The notes beneath the pieces were generated by a model. That model was not told where the DNA came from, did not search any database, and worked only from the letters and a program-made list of their open reading frames with translations. DNA of 64,000 bases from Oopsacas minuta (Eukaryota > Porifera > Hexactinellida > Lyssacinosida > Leucopsacidae), in contig JAKMXF010000022.1 of the NCBI GenBank assembly GCA_024704765.1, forward strand, positions 62,001 to 126,000. Reading direction: 5' to 3'. Below, piece by piece: positions 43,245 through 54,462 of the stretch. Each line of letters starts with the position of its first letter. Position 1 is the first letter of the stretch. Both the position numbers and the translations under genes were made by a program.

Positions 43245-45331
43245 TCAGACACTTTTCCTACGAGAATATCCTATTAAGAGTATTTTGCCTGTAACCTCAA
43301 AGGCTAGCTTACTAAGCTTAGTATTTATAGTAATTTCACATAACTTACCTGTCAAGTAGCTAGTTATGCCTGATACCTTTTTCTTTGGCTCATACAAAGT
43401 TTCCCATAATTGTAGTGCATACCTGGATAAGATAATTATGTATTTAAGACTGCTCAAGCGTACTTAGGTTTATATGAAATATCAGATTATTTTTTCAGCA
43501 TTTATTTGTGGTTTGTAAGAGTAATTTTATCTCTTTTGAGTAAGATAACTTCAAAGAATGACATTTACAATCCAGAAACACCTTAATACTCCCATAAAAG
43601 ATTGATCATGTATTATACTGACAAATATGTTCTATTATTTTAGAAGTCTTATTGCTTGTCTAATTATCTATGAATATTCATATTTGTCTCAGCTTTTATT
43701 AATACTGAACTTTCTGTCTCGATTATATAATTTCCTACTCACTACCATTATATATAGTTAATTAGATTATTGATTAGCTAATATTTTGTCCTACCTTTGG
43801 CATTAGACAAGTTATTATCGCTATCATCATGCGACCTTCAAGCTCAAATCATCAATATATCATATATTCATGATTTAATGTATTTGGTTACAAAATATAT
43901 CTGTCACGCTACTCACCATATATATACATAATTTATTATACATCATGAGATATCCAGGTCCTCCCTGAAAATACATACTAAATTCTGGCTATAGATTTCT
44001 GCATTTATTAAATTCCTCAAAAATGCATATTCTGCTTTCAAGTTATGTTAAAAGCATTTAATTAGCAATCGAGTATACGAGTAAATAACGGGAATTATTG
44101 CCTACTATCAAATATCATTTGTTATGTCTATACTTTTGTACTTTTTGTATGAGATATAATTTCTTACCAATTCTTCCAAACGTGTATTGTCCCAACGATA
44201 CTGGTATCCGTAATATATTGGTAGCCTATTAGAGTAGATTAATTAGACAAATGTCAGATAGCAGGTTCGAATGAGATTTACCTTTTCGAATTATTGAGAA
44301 GGATCCTGTCTCTTCTTGTGGGCTAAAATCTTCTGGGTATTTGTATTCTTTTGTTGTGATTTCTGATTTTAATATTTCTAATAAGGTTCATATAAATACT
44401 TAATTACTTTAATTAAATATTTTAACCTACCTGGATGAGATTCAATAAATTTACGACAGTCCTCTTTTCCTTCTTTGAATAGTTGATCTAGTTTCTCAGC
44501 TGACATTGGAAATAGGGCACTGATTATCCTCCAGATATTGGTAAAGCTTATCTCTAGGGTGTGACCTGCCAGTTGCATTTTCGTAAAAGGAAATCTACTC
44601 GGCTCTGGGCAAATATCTATTTCTCCACAAAATGGAGCTACTGATATGTTGGGATCTTTACCACGTGGAAGATTATTTGAAAGGCCACCGTCGTAATAGA
44701 ACTAAAGGTCAATCACACTTAAACTATACTACATTTACTGTAAACTAATATATATTTATCGCTTACCTCTCCTCGATACTCTGGGAACTTCCATCCTGCA
44801 TAGCCGGGCACGTAAGATGAAGCTATCATTGCCTATAAAAGTATTAATTTATTAGAAATCATTACTTTAATTGCATTAATTATATTTTGTAAAATTATAT
44901 TTAATTACCGAAATCAATTCTTCCTTAGAATCAAATTTGGATATAATTTCATTCGAATAAGGAAATTTTGTGCAGGATATGAATAATTTGTCAGTAGCGA
45001 TTTCGTGTGCATTTGGTGGTAATAGGCTATCAAGGTTCTTTCGAAGTGCATCAGAAAAATTGACTGAGTGATTAAGAGGTCCACCCCAAATTTCACTTAG
45101 TTCAACAACCACTTCCTTCACGATCCCTAAGCACTCACTCATCTGCTTATCACATAGTACCATCATGCCTACCAAACACCCTGCTGAACACCCGTATATC
45201 TTGTCGACCCTCTCTCTCAGGTTAGGAATATAACTTCTTAGACAGTCAACTACTCCTAAATGGTATATTCCGAGAAACCCACATCCTGAGAATGTAAGCT
45301 GCAAATTCTTATTCAGTGATGACATTTTCAC
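43245..45331 (-). CDS. Patatin-like phospholipase / ATGL-like lipase
   Basis: Seven exons on the minus strand: 45331-44909, 44832-44767, 44701-44431, 44377-44282, 44225-44168, 43422-43349, 43270-43245, giving 337 residues. The patatin fold is clear: oxyanion loop SGCGFLG near residue 14, nucleophile Ser47 in GCSAG, catalytic Asp167 in YYDGGLSNNLP. FCGEIDICPEP and the following region match the PNPLA2/PNPLA3 group. Positions of Ser and Asp equal those in ATGL within a residue. It should hydrolyse triacylglycerol or related lipids at lipid droplets, but the long hydrophobic C-terminal region of vertebrate ATGL is absent. The last two exon borders are the least certain; reading through from 43349 reaches the same stop. 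Confidence 0.85.
43423..44167. other. 745 bp intron of the lipase gene
   Basis: By far the longest intron of this gene; the others are 56-78 bp. AT-rich, with no nested gene or repeat that I can recognise. An extra exon inside it cannot be excluded. Confidence 0.5.
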
Positions 45332-46392
45332 TAAAATCCATACAAAAGAATGAATGTTATAAATACTTATAAAGTTTATCTTCTTTCGAACTGTTATTTT
45401 ACTCTAATCATTTATCATACATAGACTAGTAAATTCATTTGTCCTTACCATCAAATGAAATTCTTTGGTTTTATGCTTCAAAGAAGATAAAGCTTGAAAT
45501 TCGACTCTATGGTATCCTCTCCCACTTTTTAGTTGTTCTTAACGCAACAGAGGAATGTATAACCACAGGTATTTGGAATTTTAAGAATTTGCTATTTTAT
45601 AATGGCTTTGCAGATCATAGAAATTGGCCTAATTAGGGAATATACTGATTCTACTAAGAAATCAGTGCTAGCACTAGTTTTATACTTGCCTAGAGCGAGA
45701 GCGAGTTTCCCCAATATAATGGGCGATGTACAACCAGCTAGTCTTTCTTACACTCTGCAAAACTTGTATTGCATTAGGTATATATATGGTAACGCATATG
45801 ATTACCCTCCTCTGCACCTTATACATTTACTGGTAATTAGATTGATTAGTGTATTACTTTTGAACTCTAATGTTTGGTAATCATGATCATGTTGTCTAGA
45901 TTTACAAAAAGCTAGAAGTATATAGTGATTGTAGTACTTGTATAATAGTATTATCTATATTTTAATCTACATAAAATAGAGGATTTTACCAGCTTTTTGG
46001 GGTAAGTATGTACTTTTTGAAATTAATTATTAAATATGTACAATTATATAAATTAAATTTCCACAAAAATAATTTGACTTACCTTGATTGCTTTAGAATA
46101 TTTTGGATAAATCTCTTTTTCTGAACTTTTTCATTTCATATCAATCCATGCCTTTTATAGTAGAGTTTGCTATTACACCGCTTCCTCCACTTCCTATATC
46201 TCTCAGCTCTGTCGTTGTATAGAAATACTACTTACAGTGTGCAGCATTTATCACTAATATTCTATTTTGTAAATGGTATAAACGCTAAGCATGTACATAA
46301 AAGAGAAATAAATTAACACCAAATCTATCATTTTATTGTCGTCATTAAAGCTAGACGACACTTAATAAAATTAGTTTGAATTTTATTATCAA
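45332..46392. other. divergent intergenic region
   Basis: A 1.06 kb spacer between the lipase (minus) and the MFS gene (plus). Short open frames at 45439-45880 have no recognisable domain and overlap in different frames; I do not call them genes. Confidence 0.5.
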
Positions 46393-47943
46393 ATGGAAAC
46401 AGAAAATACAAATGCGAAAAAAGCAACTCCTCTCCCAATTTTAAAAGTGCTTATAATTTCTTCAATCTTGTTTGCTAATGTGTTCGGCTTAATGTTAATA
46501 TTCCCGATTCTACCATTCATTACACACGACTTCTTTCCTAATCTCGGCAAGAGCGAATTGGGATATAAGCAGGGCTATTTGGGTACAGCATTTCAAGTAG
46601 GAAAACTATGCGGTGTATTGGTTTGGGGACGACTTTCAGACATCTATGGGAGACGCCCTACTATGCTGTGTGGGCTCTTGGGTAGCATTACATGTATCTT
46701 GTTATTTGGTTTCAGTCAGAGCTTTGAATGGGCCTGTACTAGTAGATTTCTATGGGGATTATTGAATGGAAATTATGCTATAGCAACTACATATCTCTCT
46801 GAGATTCTAGATGATACGAATCAAGCTGGGGGATTTATATTTATTGGTATTGCCTCTGCTCTGGGAAGATTAGCAGCACCTGTAATAGGAGGCTTTCTCA
46901 GTCAGCCGGCTAGCAAATATCCTTGGTTGGATATTCCGTTGTTTAGAAGGTTTCCCTACCTGCTTCCTTGCTTATTTGGCGTAGCAGTAGCTACTTTCTC
47001 ATTCATTGGAGCTTATAAGTATCTCAATGAAACGTTGGAACGATCCAAACGTCACGAGGACACAGATCAGGCATGGCTAAATATTCCGAATGACAAGGAC
47101 CTGTATAGATATCAGAGCATCCGATCTAGAATGCATAGGGAGTTGTGTTTAATTTTGAAAGAGATTTTACAGCGTAATACCTTGCTTGCTATTCTTATAT
47201 ACTCAGCTGTTGCTTTCATAACTATGATGAGCCAGGAAATTGTACCGCTACTGATGGTAACAGATTATGTGCATGGAGGTTACTGTATGGATGGAAATGA
47301 AATAGGATTGTTGTTCGTATCAGGAGCTTCCTTCTTTCTCTTCAATCATATATTCCTGTTATCAAAGGTAATTAAATGGCTTAACTACAGAAGGACAATT
47401 CGTCTTTACTTTCTTGTCTATATCTTAGCAGTAATCATGTTACCGTTTGTTACAGAGATAACTGGTCCGATACCAAGCTCAACTGCCTACCTTGTAAACG
47501 ATACATCCAAAGAATGTCATTTCTCAATTGAGTCTGGTAAAGAAGCACTCAATGTAAATTCTATCAAAAGAATACCATTACTATTTTGGTTCTTACTGTT
47601 TCTTATTATGTCTCTGTTGATTTCAGCTAGAAACAGTCTCTTAACTTCAACAGTAGTATTGCTGGGAAATTCAAGTGAGCCAAGGTTTCGAGCAACTATA
47701 AATAGCTTGGGCCAGTTTGCTGCTGCTATTTCTCGCCTGGCTGCACCAGCTATCGGAGCTATACTCTTCGCTTGGAGTGAAGGAAATAATTTGGGATACC
47801 CGTTTAATTATCATTTAACCTTCCTTGTATTGGGACTTGTGATTATTGCAGTGTTTTTTCTGTCTTTTGGGTGGACAAAGCAAGTTGAGATTAAGAAAAA
47901 TCACAATTTAATTCAACCGGCTAACAAGAAACCTCTAGTATAA
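46393..47943 (+). CDS. Major facilitator superfamily transporter, ZIF-like/DHA1 type
   Basis: A 516-residue single-exon protein with about 12 hydrophobic segments. TM1 carries LMLIFPILPFI; the MFS motif A between TM2 and TM3 reads GRLSDIYGRRP; TM4-5 has GLLNGNYAIATTYLSEI. The pattern, with a short N-terminus and a long central loop after TM6, is that of the ZIF-like/DHA1 proton antiporters common in fungi and plants. Substrate cannot be read from the sequence; relatives carry metals, organic acids or drugs. It is intronless and could be an old transferred gene, but many neighbours are also intronless. Confidence 0.85.
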   Translation: METENTNAKKATPLPILKVLIISSILFANVFGLMLIFPILPFITHDFFPNLGKSELGYKQGYLGTAFQVGKLCGVLVWGRLSDIYGRRPTMLCGLLGSITCILLFGFSQSFEWACTSRFLWGLLNGNYAIATTYLSEILDDTNQAGGFIFIGIASALGRLAAPVIGGFLSQPASKYPWLDIPLFRRFPYLLPCLFGVAVATFSFIGAYKYLNETLERSKRHEDTDQAWLNIPNDKDLYRYQSIRSRMHRELCLILKEILQRNTLLAILIYSAVAFITMMSQEIVPLLMVTDYVHGGYCMDGNEIGLLFVSGASFFLFNHIFLLSKVIKWLNYRRTIRLYFLVYILAVIMLPFVTEITGPIPSSTAYLVNDTSKECHFSIESGKEALNVNSIKRIPLLFWFLLFLIMSLLISARNSLLTSTVVLLGNSSEPRFRATINSLGQFAAAISRLAAPAIGAILFAWSEGNNLGYPFNYHLTFLVLGLVIIAVFFLSFGWTKQVEIKKNHNLIQPANKKPLV

Positions 47944-49095
47944 TATAGCAGAGGAGTGCTTATCGATGTTGTATCGTATTTCGAATTTTTGATTGTATTA
48001 TATCATTGTTTTATTTGATTGTAAATATTTTAGGTCATATAAAATAATATACTTGTTTATCATCCCTGCCCGCCCCATTTAATCTCCCTCCTCGGCAATT
48101 TTTTTAATTTTAATACATATCTTTATTTAATACTTATATTCGCAGATGAGCATCTTCGAAACGAGCTAATTATTTAATACTAGCGCCCTTCGCTTGCTAG
48201 GTCGCTGAGCAGTGTGGCTAATCATGTGATTTTTCAAAATTCCAAAAAGGTGGCAATGGCATCATAATTTCGTCAGGTGTGAATTTTCGTCCAAGACTCA
48301 AACCTGTCCGAGTCAGGCCCAAATACCCCTCCCTGTATGGCAAAAATCAGCCCTGGGGTGTGCACTAAATTTTTATTATTATTTTTTATTATTATCATTT
48401 AAATTGTACAATAATTCAGATTATAGAGAGGAAGTGAATATTAGTTTTCCCATATTCAGTATAGCTTAATACGAACACCAACGGACCGTACGGTTAAAAT
48501 TTATTCACCTTTCCGGAGTTCATAAACCGGAATAATATCCATTGAAGTACGGTTGTAGGGACCTGATTATGTACGAATATTGTTCGTCTTATCAGAAAGT
48601 CGTATTAACGAGATAGTTAAATAAATTAGTAAAATTACGCTAAGCAAAAAATAAAATAAAATGCCGCTCCCCGCCCCTATTTCGCAGAAAAAATGGATGA
48701 GAAACAAGTAATTTATTTTACATGGCCTTATCAAAAATTTTATTTGTATTTTCTACTGTTCACTTCAGAAAATAAATGCTACACCACAAACCAAATTATA
48801 TTAAATATCTTGAAAGGAAATCTACACCAAATTTTGACTGTAATCAAATACTATGGTGATTATAGGAACAAATTATGGTTGGAAGTGTACAGAGTTCAAC
48901 TAAGCAACAGACTAGTCTACTGGAATTTATAAATTCTTTATCTATAATTTAATACTACAACATTACACTGATTAATAAACAAATTAACTCTTCTCATATT
49001 TCAACCACTAAGCCATCCTTCCATTATAATGGCTGTTATAAAGAGACTGACGGAGAGACTGCTTCATTCTAAATTTTTGTATTCCTGATTTCTAA
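47944..49095. other. intergenic with transposon remnants
   Basis: A 1.15 kb spacer. The part 48060-48370 is more GC-rich than its surroundings and has no coding sense; a weak pogo-like end is listed at 48560-48620. Two similar pieces (CTGCCCGCCCCATTT near 48066 and CTCCCCGCCCCTATTT near 48667) may bound a degraded insertion. A 79-codon frame at 48693-48932 has no recognisable domain. Confidence 0.5.
48560..48620. mobile_element. possible pogo/Tigger-like terminal remnant
   Basis: In reverse complement the segment reads CTATCTCGTTAATACGACTT then TCTGATAAGACGAACA, the style of pogo/Tigger subterminal sequence (compare 15272-15410). The other end is not evident. Confidence 0.35.
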
Positions 49096-52000
49096 ATGGT
49101 TGACCACGTACCGTCCAATTTAGTAACTGCATGTCGTTTGGGTAAAGAAGCTGAAGTCTTGGAGCTGATCGCCAGTGACCAGGATGTGAATCAGAGGGAC
49201 AAGTCGGGATATATGGGTCTACACTGGGCAGCTTTTCACGGACACTACGCTTGTGTAGTTGCACTCCTCAAGGCTAAGGATCGGATAGATATTAATGCAA
49301 TAGATAATGGAGGAGGAACTCCATTGATGAAAGCTTCATTCAAGGGCCAGACCCCAATTGTCAAGCTCCTCTTAGACAACGGAGCTAATGAGAATATGAA
49401 GGACAATAAAGGGATGCTGGCGGTACATTTCGCATCAGAGAAGGGCCATGATGAGTGCATAGTCCTGCTAACAGCTGATAGGAAGAACATCAATGAGTCT
49501 TCTAATCCTCTCATGATAACTCCACTATATAAAGCAGTGCTGAACAACGAAGAGGCTGCTTGCAGGACACTCATTGATATCGGAGCAGATGTTAACTGTA
49601 TTGATTCTAACCAGAAGACTCCTCTTATGATATCTTGCTCTAAGGGACATGTACAAATTGCACGTCTACTTCTCGATAAGAATGCCCATTTGAATGCTAG
49701 AGATAGTCGCAGAATGACAGCTCTGCACTACGCATGTCAATGGGGACACCCAGACTGTGTTGAGTTGCTGGTTAACTCCATCAACACGTACCAGAACAGT
49801 AACATCAGTGTAATGGATACAGCAAGTGAGGAGGAGGAGCTTAGGTATGCACCAATTCACTACTCAGCAGGTGGTAAGACTAGACCTGGTGAAGTATTCT
49901 CTGAAGAGGACCAGGAGAAATATTGTAGGTGTGTGGAGATATTAGTAGAGAATGGTAGCGAAGTACAACCACTGGCAACCAAGTTCGTAACACCTCTTCA
50001 TATCGCTAGTGACGTAGGTAATACAGCTGTTGTGAAATTCTTGTTGCAGAGAGGAGCTAATCCAAATGCTGAGAACTTAGTAGGAGAGTCTCCATTACAC
50101 TATGCATTGAAACGTAAATATAATAGTGTGATTGCCCTTCTAGTCACCCATGGAGCTTCTCTTTACGCTAACAGCTATGATGGAGTAGCACCAACTCAGC
50201 TGATGGGTCTAGAGGACATTATAGGGATCGTATTCCATGATGTATTGAGCGGGAGTATCGTGGAGGAGGATGAGAGGGGGTATAACATACTGCACTATGT
50301 GTGTAAATGGGGACAGTTGGAGTGGGTAGACAGGTTCCTGGATGATTGTAATGAAGAGGAAAAGCTCACAAAATTGTTCAAAAATTCTGATAATAACCCA
50401 GAATCATTTTCTCCTTTTATTATTTGTGTCCGTTCGGGTAACGATGAACTTGCTGCAGCAATGCTTAAACATTACTTCATAGGACAGAATACAAGAGCTC
50501 TGGAAGTTCTAGAATCTGAGGACTATTATGGAAAAAATGTTCTGCATTTGATTGCAGAAATGAAATGTTATAAAACTCTAGAGACAGTTCTAGACTTGCT
50601 AGTGCATGAAGCAGATGACAATAAATGTAAGTATCAGTTAAATACTACTTATATCTAATTTTAGCCATAATTTATTATCCTATTATTTAGTGACTCTTCT
50701 CCCTGATTTGCTTAACATTAACGAGCAGGGTCAGAAGCCTCCCCTGTTAGCATACACTGATGAGGTAACTAATTACTCACGTGCTAGCCCTACCCTCTAC
50801 CATAAGCTTAATTACCTCAATAGGAATGAACTCACATTCCATCCGGTTGTTAGCATGCTGACAGAGAAGAAGATATCTGTATACGGGAAGTGGTATTTCT
50901 TATCTCTCTTGGGTTTTCTCCTGTATCTGCTATTCATATATATTATGCTGTACACATTGGTGAGTGAACCATCAAGCTCACCAGGATCTTCTCCTGGATT
51001 GACAATAATGTACTTACTCGTGTTGTTATGTCTGATAATAGACATAGTCTGTGAGTGTGCTGAGTTCTTCACAATAACTTATCGTTACTTCAAGAAAATG
51101 CCCAGTATTGAGTGTATGGAACCTGCGAAGATACGAGTATCTGGACAGAAAGCTGGAACAGATATAGAGCTGTACACCTGGATGGATGCAATGGAAAAAG
51201 CTAAGAAATTCCATTACTATTTCTCAATTATATCTTTCATATCTTCACCTAGCATATTCAAAGGATTCTTTCAACTCTCTAGACATATATTTCGTGAATA
51301 TGTGCTAGATATACTCAATCTTCTTGATCTGTTGGGTATCTTCTTCATATTTCTTTTCTTTGTGTTACATTTTGCTCAATCAGATTCTCAATGGATAGTA
51401 GCATCTTTAGCCTACCTATTTAATACACTTAGGATCGGTAAATATCTCCGTCTATTCATTTATACAGGACCATACTTGTATACTATGTTTAGAGGTCTGA
51501 TTACTGACTTCCCTAAATTTATCCTTTTCTTCTTGATAATGCTATCTGCGTTCACTGGTGCTTTTACTCTCTCTTCTCGAGGACAATTTAACAGATCACA
51601 ACTATGTCCTCCCAATCCAGAATTTGAAGATGGTACTCTATGTGATGGACTCACAATATTCATTCATGGAATTCGTGTACTGCTTGCTCAAGGAGAGGTG
51701 TTCCAAAATCCAGAGTACTTTATCATACTTGGTTTCTACTTGACGTTAATATCCGCGATTTTTGTCATATTAACGGTGATATTTCTTCAAAACATTCTGA
51801 TAGCTGCCTTTACAAAAACCTATGAAGATACTCTACAGAGTCCACAACAATACAAATTTAAGATTGTCGTGGAATTCGAAACGAAATCTCTTTTATTTAT
51901 TCTTTTCGGGAAAATAATTCAGCCCCTCACTACCATTCTCAAAGCTAAAGTATCTAAAGATTACTGGTCTAGATATCTAGTACTTGGTAAGTTGAAAAAT

Positions 52001-52221
52001 CATTTTAGTAATTTCATATCCAAATCAAACTGATTGAGCAGATAATTATTATTAATTTGCTCTCTCGTTTAGAAACACTGTTGAATACCAGAAAAACAGA
52101 AGAGATGGTGTACGACCTATCCCAGCACGTAGATAAGCTAGAGAAGCAAAGTAATGAGATTAAGAAAAGTTTGTTAGCAATACAAGGAGGAAAGCCTCAA
52201 ATAGTCAAAGATGATCAATAA
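49096..52221 (+). CDS. Ankyrin-repeat TRP channel (TRPA-like)
   Basis: Three exons, 49096-50626, 50691-51986, 52073-52221, join in phase (991 residues). Residues ~1-500 hold about a dozen ankyrin repeats (GYMGLHWAAFHGHYACVVAL, TPLMKASFKGQTPIVKLLLD). Six membrane segments lie between ~600 and 890: TM1 near WYFLSLLGFLLYLLFIYIML, TM4-TM5 around NTLRIGKYLRLFIYTGPYLY, a pore re-entrant region IHGIRVLLAQGEVF, and TM6 ISAIFVILTVIFLQNILIAA, with the TRP-like NxxIAAF end. A C-terminal coiled coil (MVYDLSQHVDKLEKQSNEIK) fits tetramer assembly. Large N-terminal ankyrin domain plus C-terminal coiled coil is the TRPA plan. A cation channel of the plasma membrane is expected; the stimulus is unknown. Confidence 0.85.
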
Positions 52222-52399
52222 CCTACATTTTATTTATATTTACTATTGTTTTAGTGTTTTTAATCAGTTTTGTAGCTATTTCATATTTTCATTTTTCATG
52301 TGTACATATGGTTTTATGATTTTTTAGATTTTCAAGTTTGCAATTCACGATTTCTTCAAATTTCTAATTTTGAAATTAGTATCAAAATATACAAATAAG

Positions 52400-53716
52400 T
52401 TAGGACAGTTCTATCAATTGTTGCTTATCTCTCCAGCAGAGACATAGGAGATGTTCTTCTTGTGTCCATGCTAGCCCCATAGGGTGTAGCAGCTCCAACT
52501 TTCCCTCATTTCTTATAGAACTCAGCTTCAATCCTTCCATGTTGAATACTGCAATACTACAATCATTCGATGAGTCACTCACATATATAAATTCTTCTGA
52601 ACTAACTTCAAAGCTTGTAGGATACAACACTTGCCCTTCAGGACCACGAGTAATTATATCCTTTATTCTCTCATAATTAGATGAGTTCACAAAATGCAAA
52701 CATGTAGCACCCTCATCTAATATAATAACTGTGCTATCTCTAGCTCTGATACTCAATGGATTGACGAGTTCATTTCTATATATTTCCTTCTTAAACTCTA
52801 GTTTCCTATCAAATGCTTGTACTCGATTGTTATCTCTATCACATACAAACAGTAGACAACTCTCTTCATCAAACACCAATCCTTCAGGATGATTGAATTC
52901 ACCATATTTAGTACCTTTTGTTCCAATTCTTCTGACAAACTCTCCATTAAGATTGTAACTACTGATCGAATTTGATCCACTGTTGCTAACGAATAGAATA
53001 TCGTTTGATATTGCAATCCCTTTAGGACATGACATTTTGCCAAATGCAATCTTATCTCCGAAATGGAATAGAAATTCTAAATTAGGCAGATATACACACA
53101 CACGATCATTGTGGCTGTCAGTGACATACATTACTCCTTGCTTACTAACTGCGATGTTACTAGGACAGTTCATTTCACCTAACCCATTCCCTTTATTTGC
53201 TGTAGAATTAACATACTTGTTATGAAAAGATTTATCTGCATGTGTGTTATCCTCGAATTGTACACCAACATCTACAACTTGTGTCTCCTGTACCTGTGTA
53301 TTACCCACTGATTCGAGATGCAATGAGCAAATATTTTCTAGATTTCTCTCCAACTCCCAATTCCAAATACAAACTGCATTCTTTTCTATATTATTCTTTG
53401 TTAAGATTACCTCCTTTTCTGTTTCAAATAACGCTAGACTGTTATCCAGCACATCTCGCAAACTGTTAGCAGCCAGGTTGCTCTCCAGGTCAATAGCTGC
53501 CTTTTTCAAGCTGTCTAAAGCTTCTAATCGTTCTCGTTGTTCTCTGTCATAAAGATCTTCTATCTCACTTAAATGTGCTAGTAGCTTATTTCTTAGGATT
53601 TGGATTGAGTTTATAAGTCTGAAAAAGTTAGTTTCAATACTCTTTCTGATCTCTTCAATCTCCCGTTTAAATCCCAGTGGTAGGTTACTCTTGTCTTCCT
53701 CAATTTGTTCCGCCAT
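52400..53716 (-). CDS. NHL-repeat protein with N-terminal coiled coil (TRIM-NHL-like, no RING)
   Basis: A 438-residue single-exon protein. Residues ~10-110 form a coiled coil of the kind seen between B-boxes and NHL domains. Residues ~175-438 contain about five NHL repeats, with motifs like CPSNIAVSKQGVMYVTDSHN, FNHPEGLVFDEESCLLFVCD and LYPTSFEVSSEEFIYVSDSS. They should form a six-bladed or smaller beta-propeller that binds protein or RNA. RING and B-box zinc fingers are absent, so a ubiquitin-ligase function is not supported. Such reduced TRIM-NHL proteins are common in early animals. Confidence 0.85.
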   Translation of the reverse strand: MAEQIEEDKSNLPLGFKREIEEIRKSIETNFFRLINSIQILRNKLLAHLSEIEDLYDREQRERLEALDSLKKAAIDLESNLAANSLRDVLDNSLALFETEKEVILTKNNIEKNAVCIWNWELERNLENICSLHLESVGNTQVQETQVVDVGVQFEDNTHADKSFHNKYVNSTANKGNGLGEMNCPSNIAVSKQGVMYVTDSHNDRVCVYLPNLEFLFHFGDKIAFGKMSCPKGIAISNDILFVSNSGSNSISSYNLNGEFVRRIGTKGTKYGEFNHPEGLVFDEESCLLFVCDRDNNRVQAFDRKLEFKKEIYRNELVNPLSIRARDSTVIILDEGATCLHFVNSSNYERIKDIITRGPEGQVLYPTSFEVSSEEFIYVSDSSNDCSIAVFNMEGLKLSSIRNEGKLELLHPMGLAWTQEEHLLCLCWRDKQQLIELS

Positions 53717-53946
53717 TTTGATAATGTTCCTTTTCTATTCTATTTCTAATTAGGTACTTTGTGTTTAGTATAGTTTCATATTTTGTTAGCAGTAACTCCA
53801 CTACTGACCTGATCCTATTCCAATTTGTATTCTTGATATATGATATTACATAATACCCCTAAAGTATTACTGGTAATTTATATGATATCATGAGGTATAT
53901 CCATATATGGTAACAGAATTATGATATATTGATTAATAAATTATAG

Positions 53947-54375
53947 CTATTTGCTGGAATATTCTCCTCTGAATACGAAGCTGTTTTTCTCAGTTTCTTC
54001 CACCTTCACTTCATGTACAAGTTCTCTTGGCACCAATTGTGTTATACTCTCCCAAAGGTATATTGTGAGATTCTCAGTTGTGCTTACTTTCTTGTAGAAA
54101 TATTCAACATCTAAATCAAGATTTTTGTGATCAATATCTATCATAATTTGTTGCATAGCATGCTTAAGTTCTGCTATATTGTATATCATCCCTGTTTGTA
54201 AGTCTACAGGGCCTCTTAATGTTACAGTCCATTTGTAGTTATGTCCGTGGTAATTCGGGTTGTTACATTTACCGTAAACTTGTTTATTTTCCTCATCAGA
54301 GAGTTGCTTGGAGTGGAGTCTGTGAGCTGCATTGAATGACTCCGTACGTATAGCATAACCTATTGGTCCATTCAT
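53947..54375 (-). CDS. PTS: 6-pyruvoyl-tetrahydropterin synthase (PTS)
   Basis: A 142-residue single-exon enzyme of the usual length. Zinc ligands are His18 (NAAHRLHS), His43 and His45 (YHGHNY); the catalytic cysteine is Cys37 in YGKCNNPN. The DHKNLD and VEETEKNSF stretches are also conserved. PTS converts dihydroneopterin triphosphate to 6-pyruvoyl-tetrahydropterin in tetrahydrobiopterin synthesis. It is divergently arranged with the orphan gene at 54463, with 87 bp between the start codons. A TTATCTTTAG motif ends 8 bases before its ATG. Confidence 0.95.
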   Translation of the reverse strand: MNGPIGYAIRTESFNAAHRLHSKQLSDEENKQVYGKCNNPNYHGHNYKWTVTLRGPVDLQTGMIYNIAELKHAMQQIMIDIDHKNLDLDVEYFYKKVSTTENLTIYLWESITQLVPRELVHEVKVEETEKNSFVFRGEYSSK

Positions 54376-54462
54376 TTATCAGGCTAAAGATAAATATACT
54401 AAATTATTTAAATACACATATTATAATACGTACGTATAGTGACTAGTGGTATATAATTAGAA
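54376..54462. promoter_or_regulatory. 87 bp divergent promoter between PTS and an orphan gene
   Basis: Only 87 bp separates the two start codons. It contains TATAATACGTACGTATAGTG-type palindromic sequence (TACGTACGTA, 54429-54438) and acceptor-like AGs on both sides. Both transcription starts, or both trans-splice sites, must lie within this space or inside the opposite gene. Confidence 0.45.

Noticed and set aside
45439-45880. Two overlapping frames of 65 and 92 codons
   Set aside because: No recognisable domain, different frames, no supported splice sites; probably chance in a spacer.
48693-48932. 79-codon frame MDEKQVIYF...
   Set aside because: No domain, next to transposon-like remnants; composition is that of AT-rich spacer.
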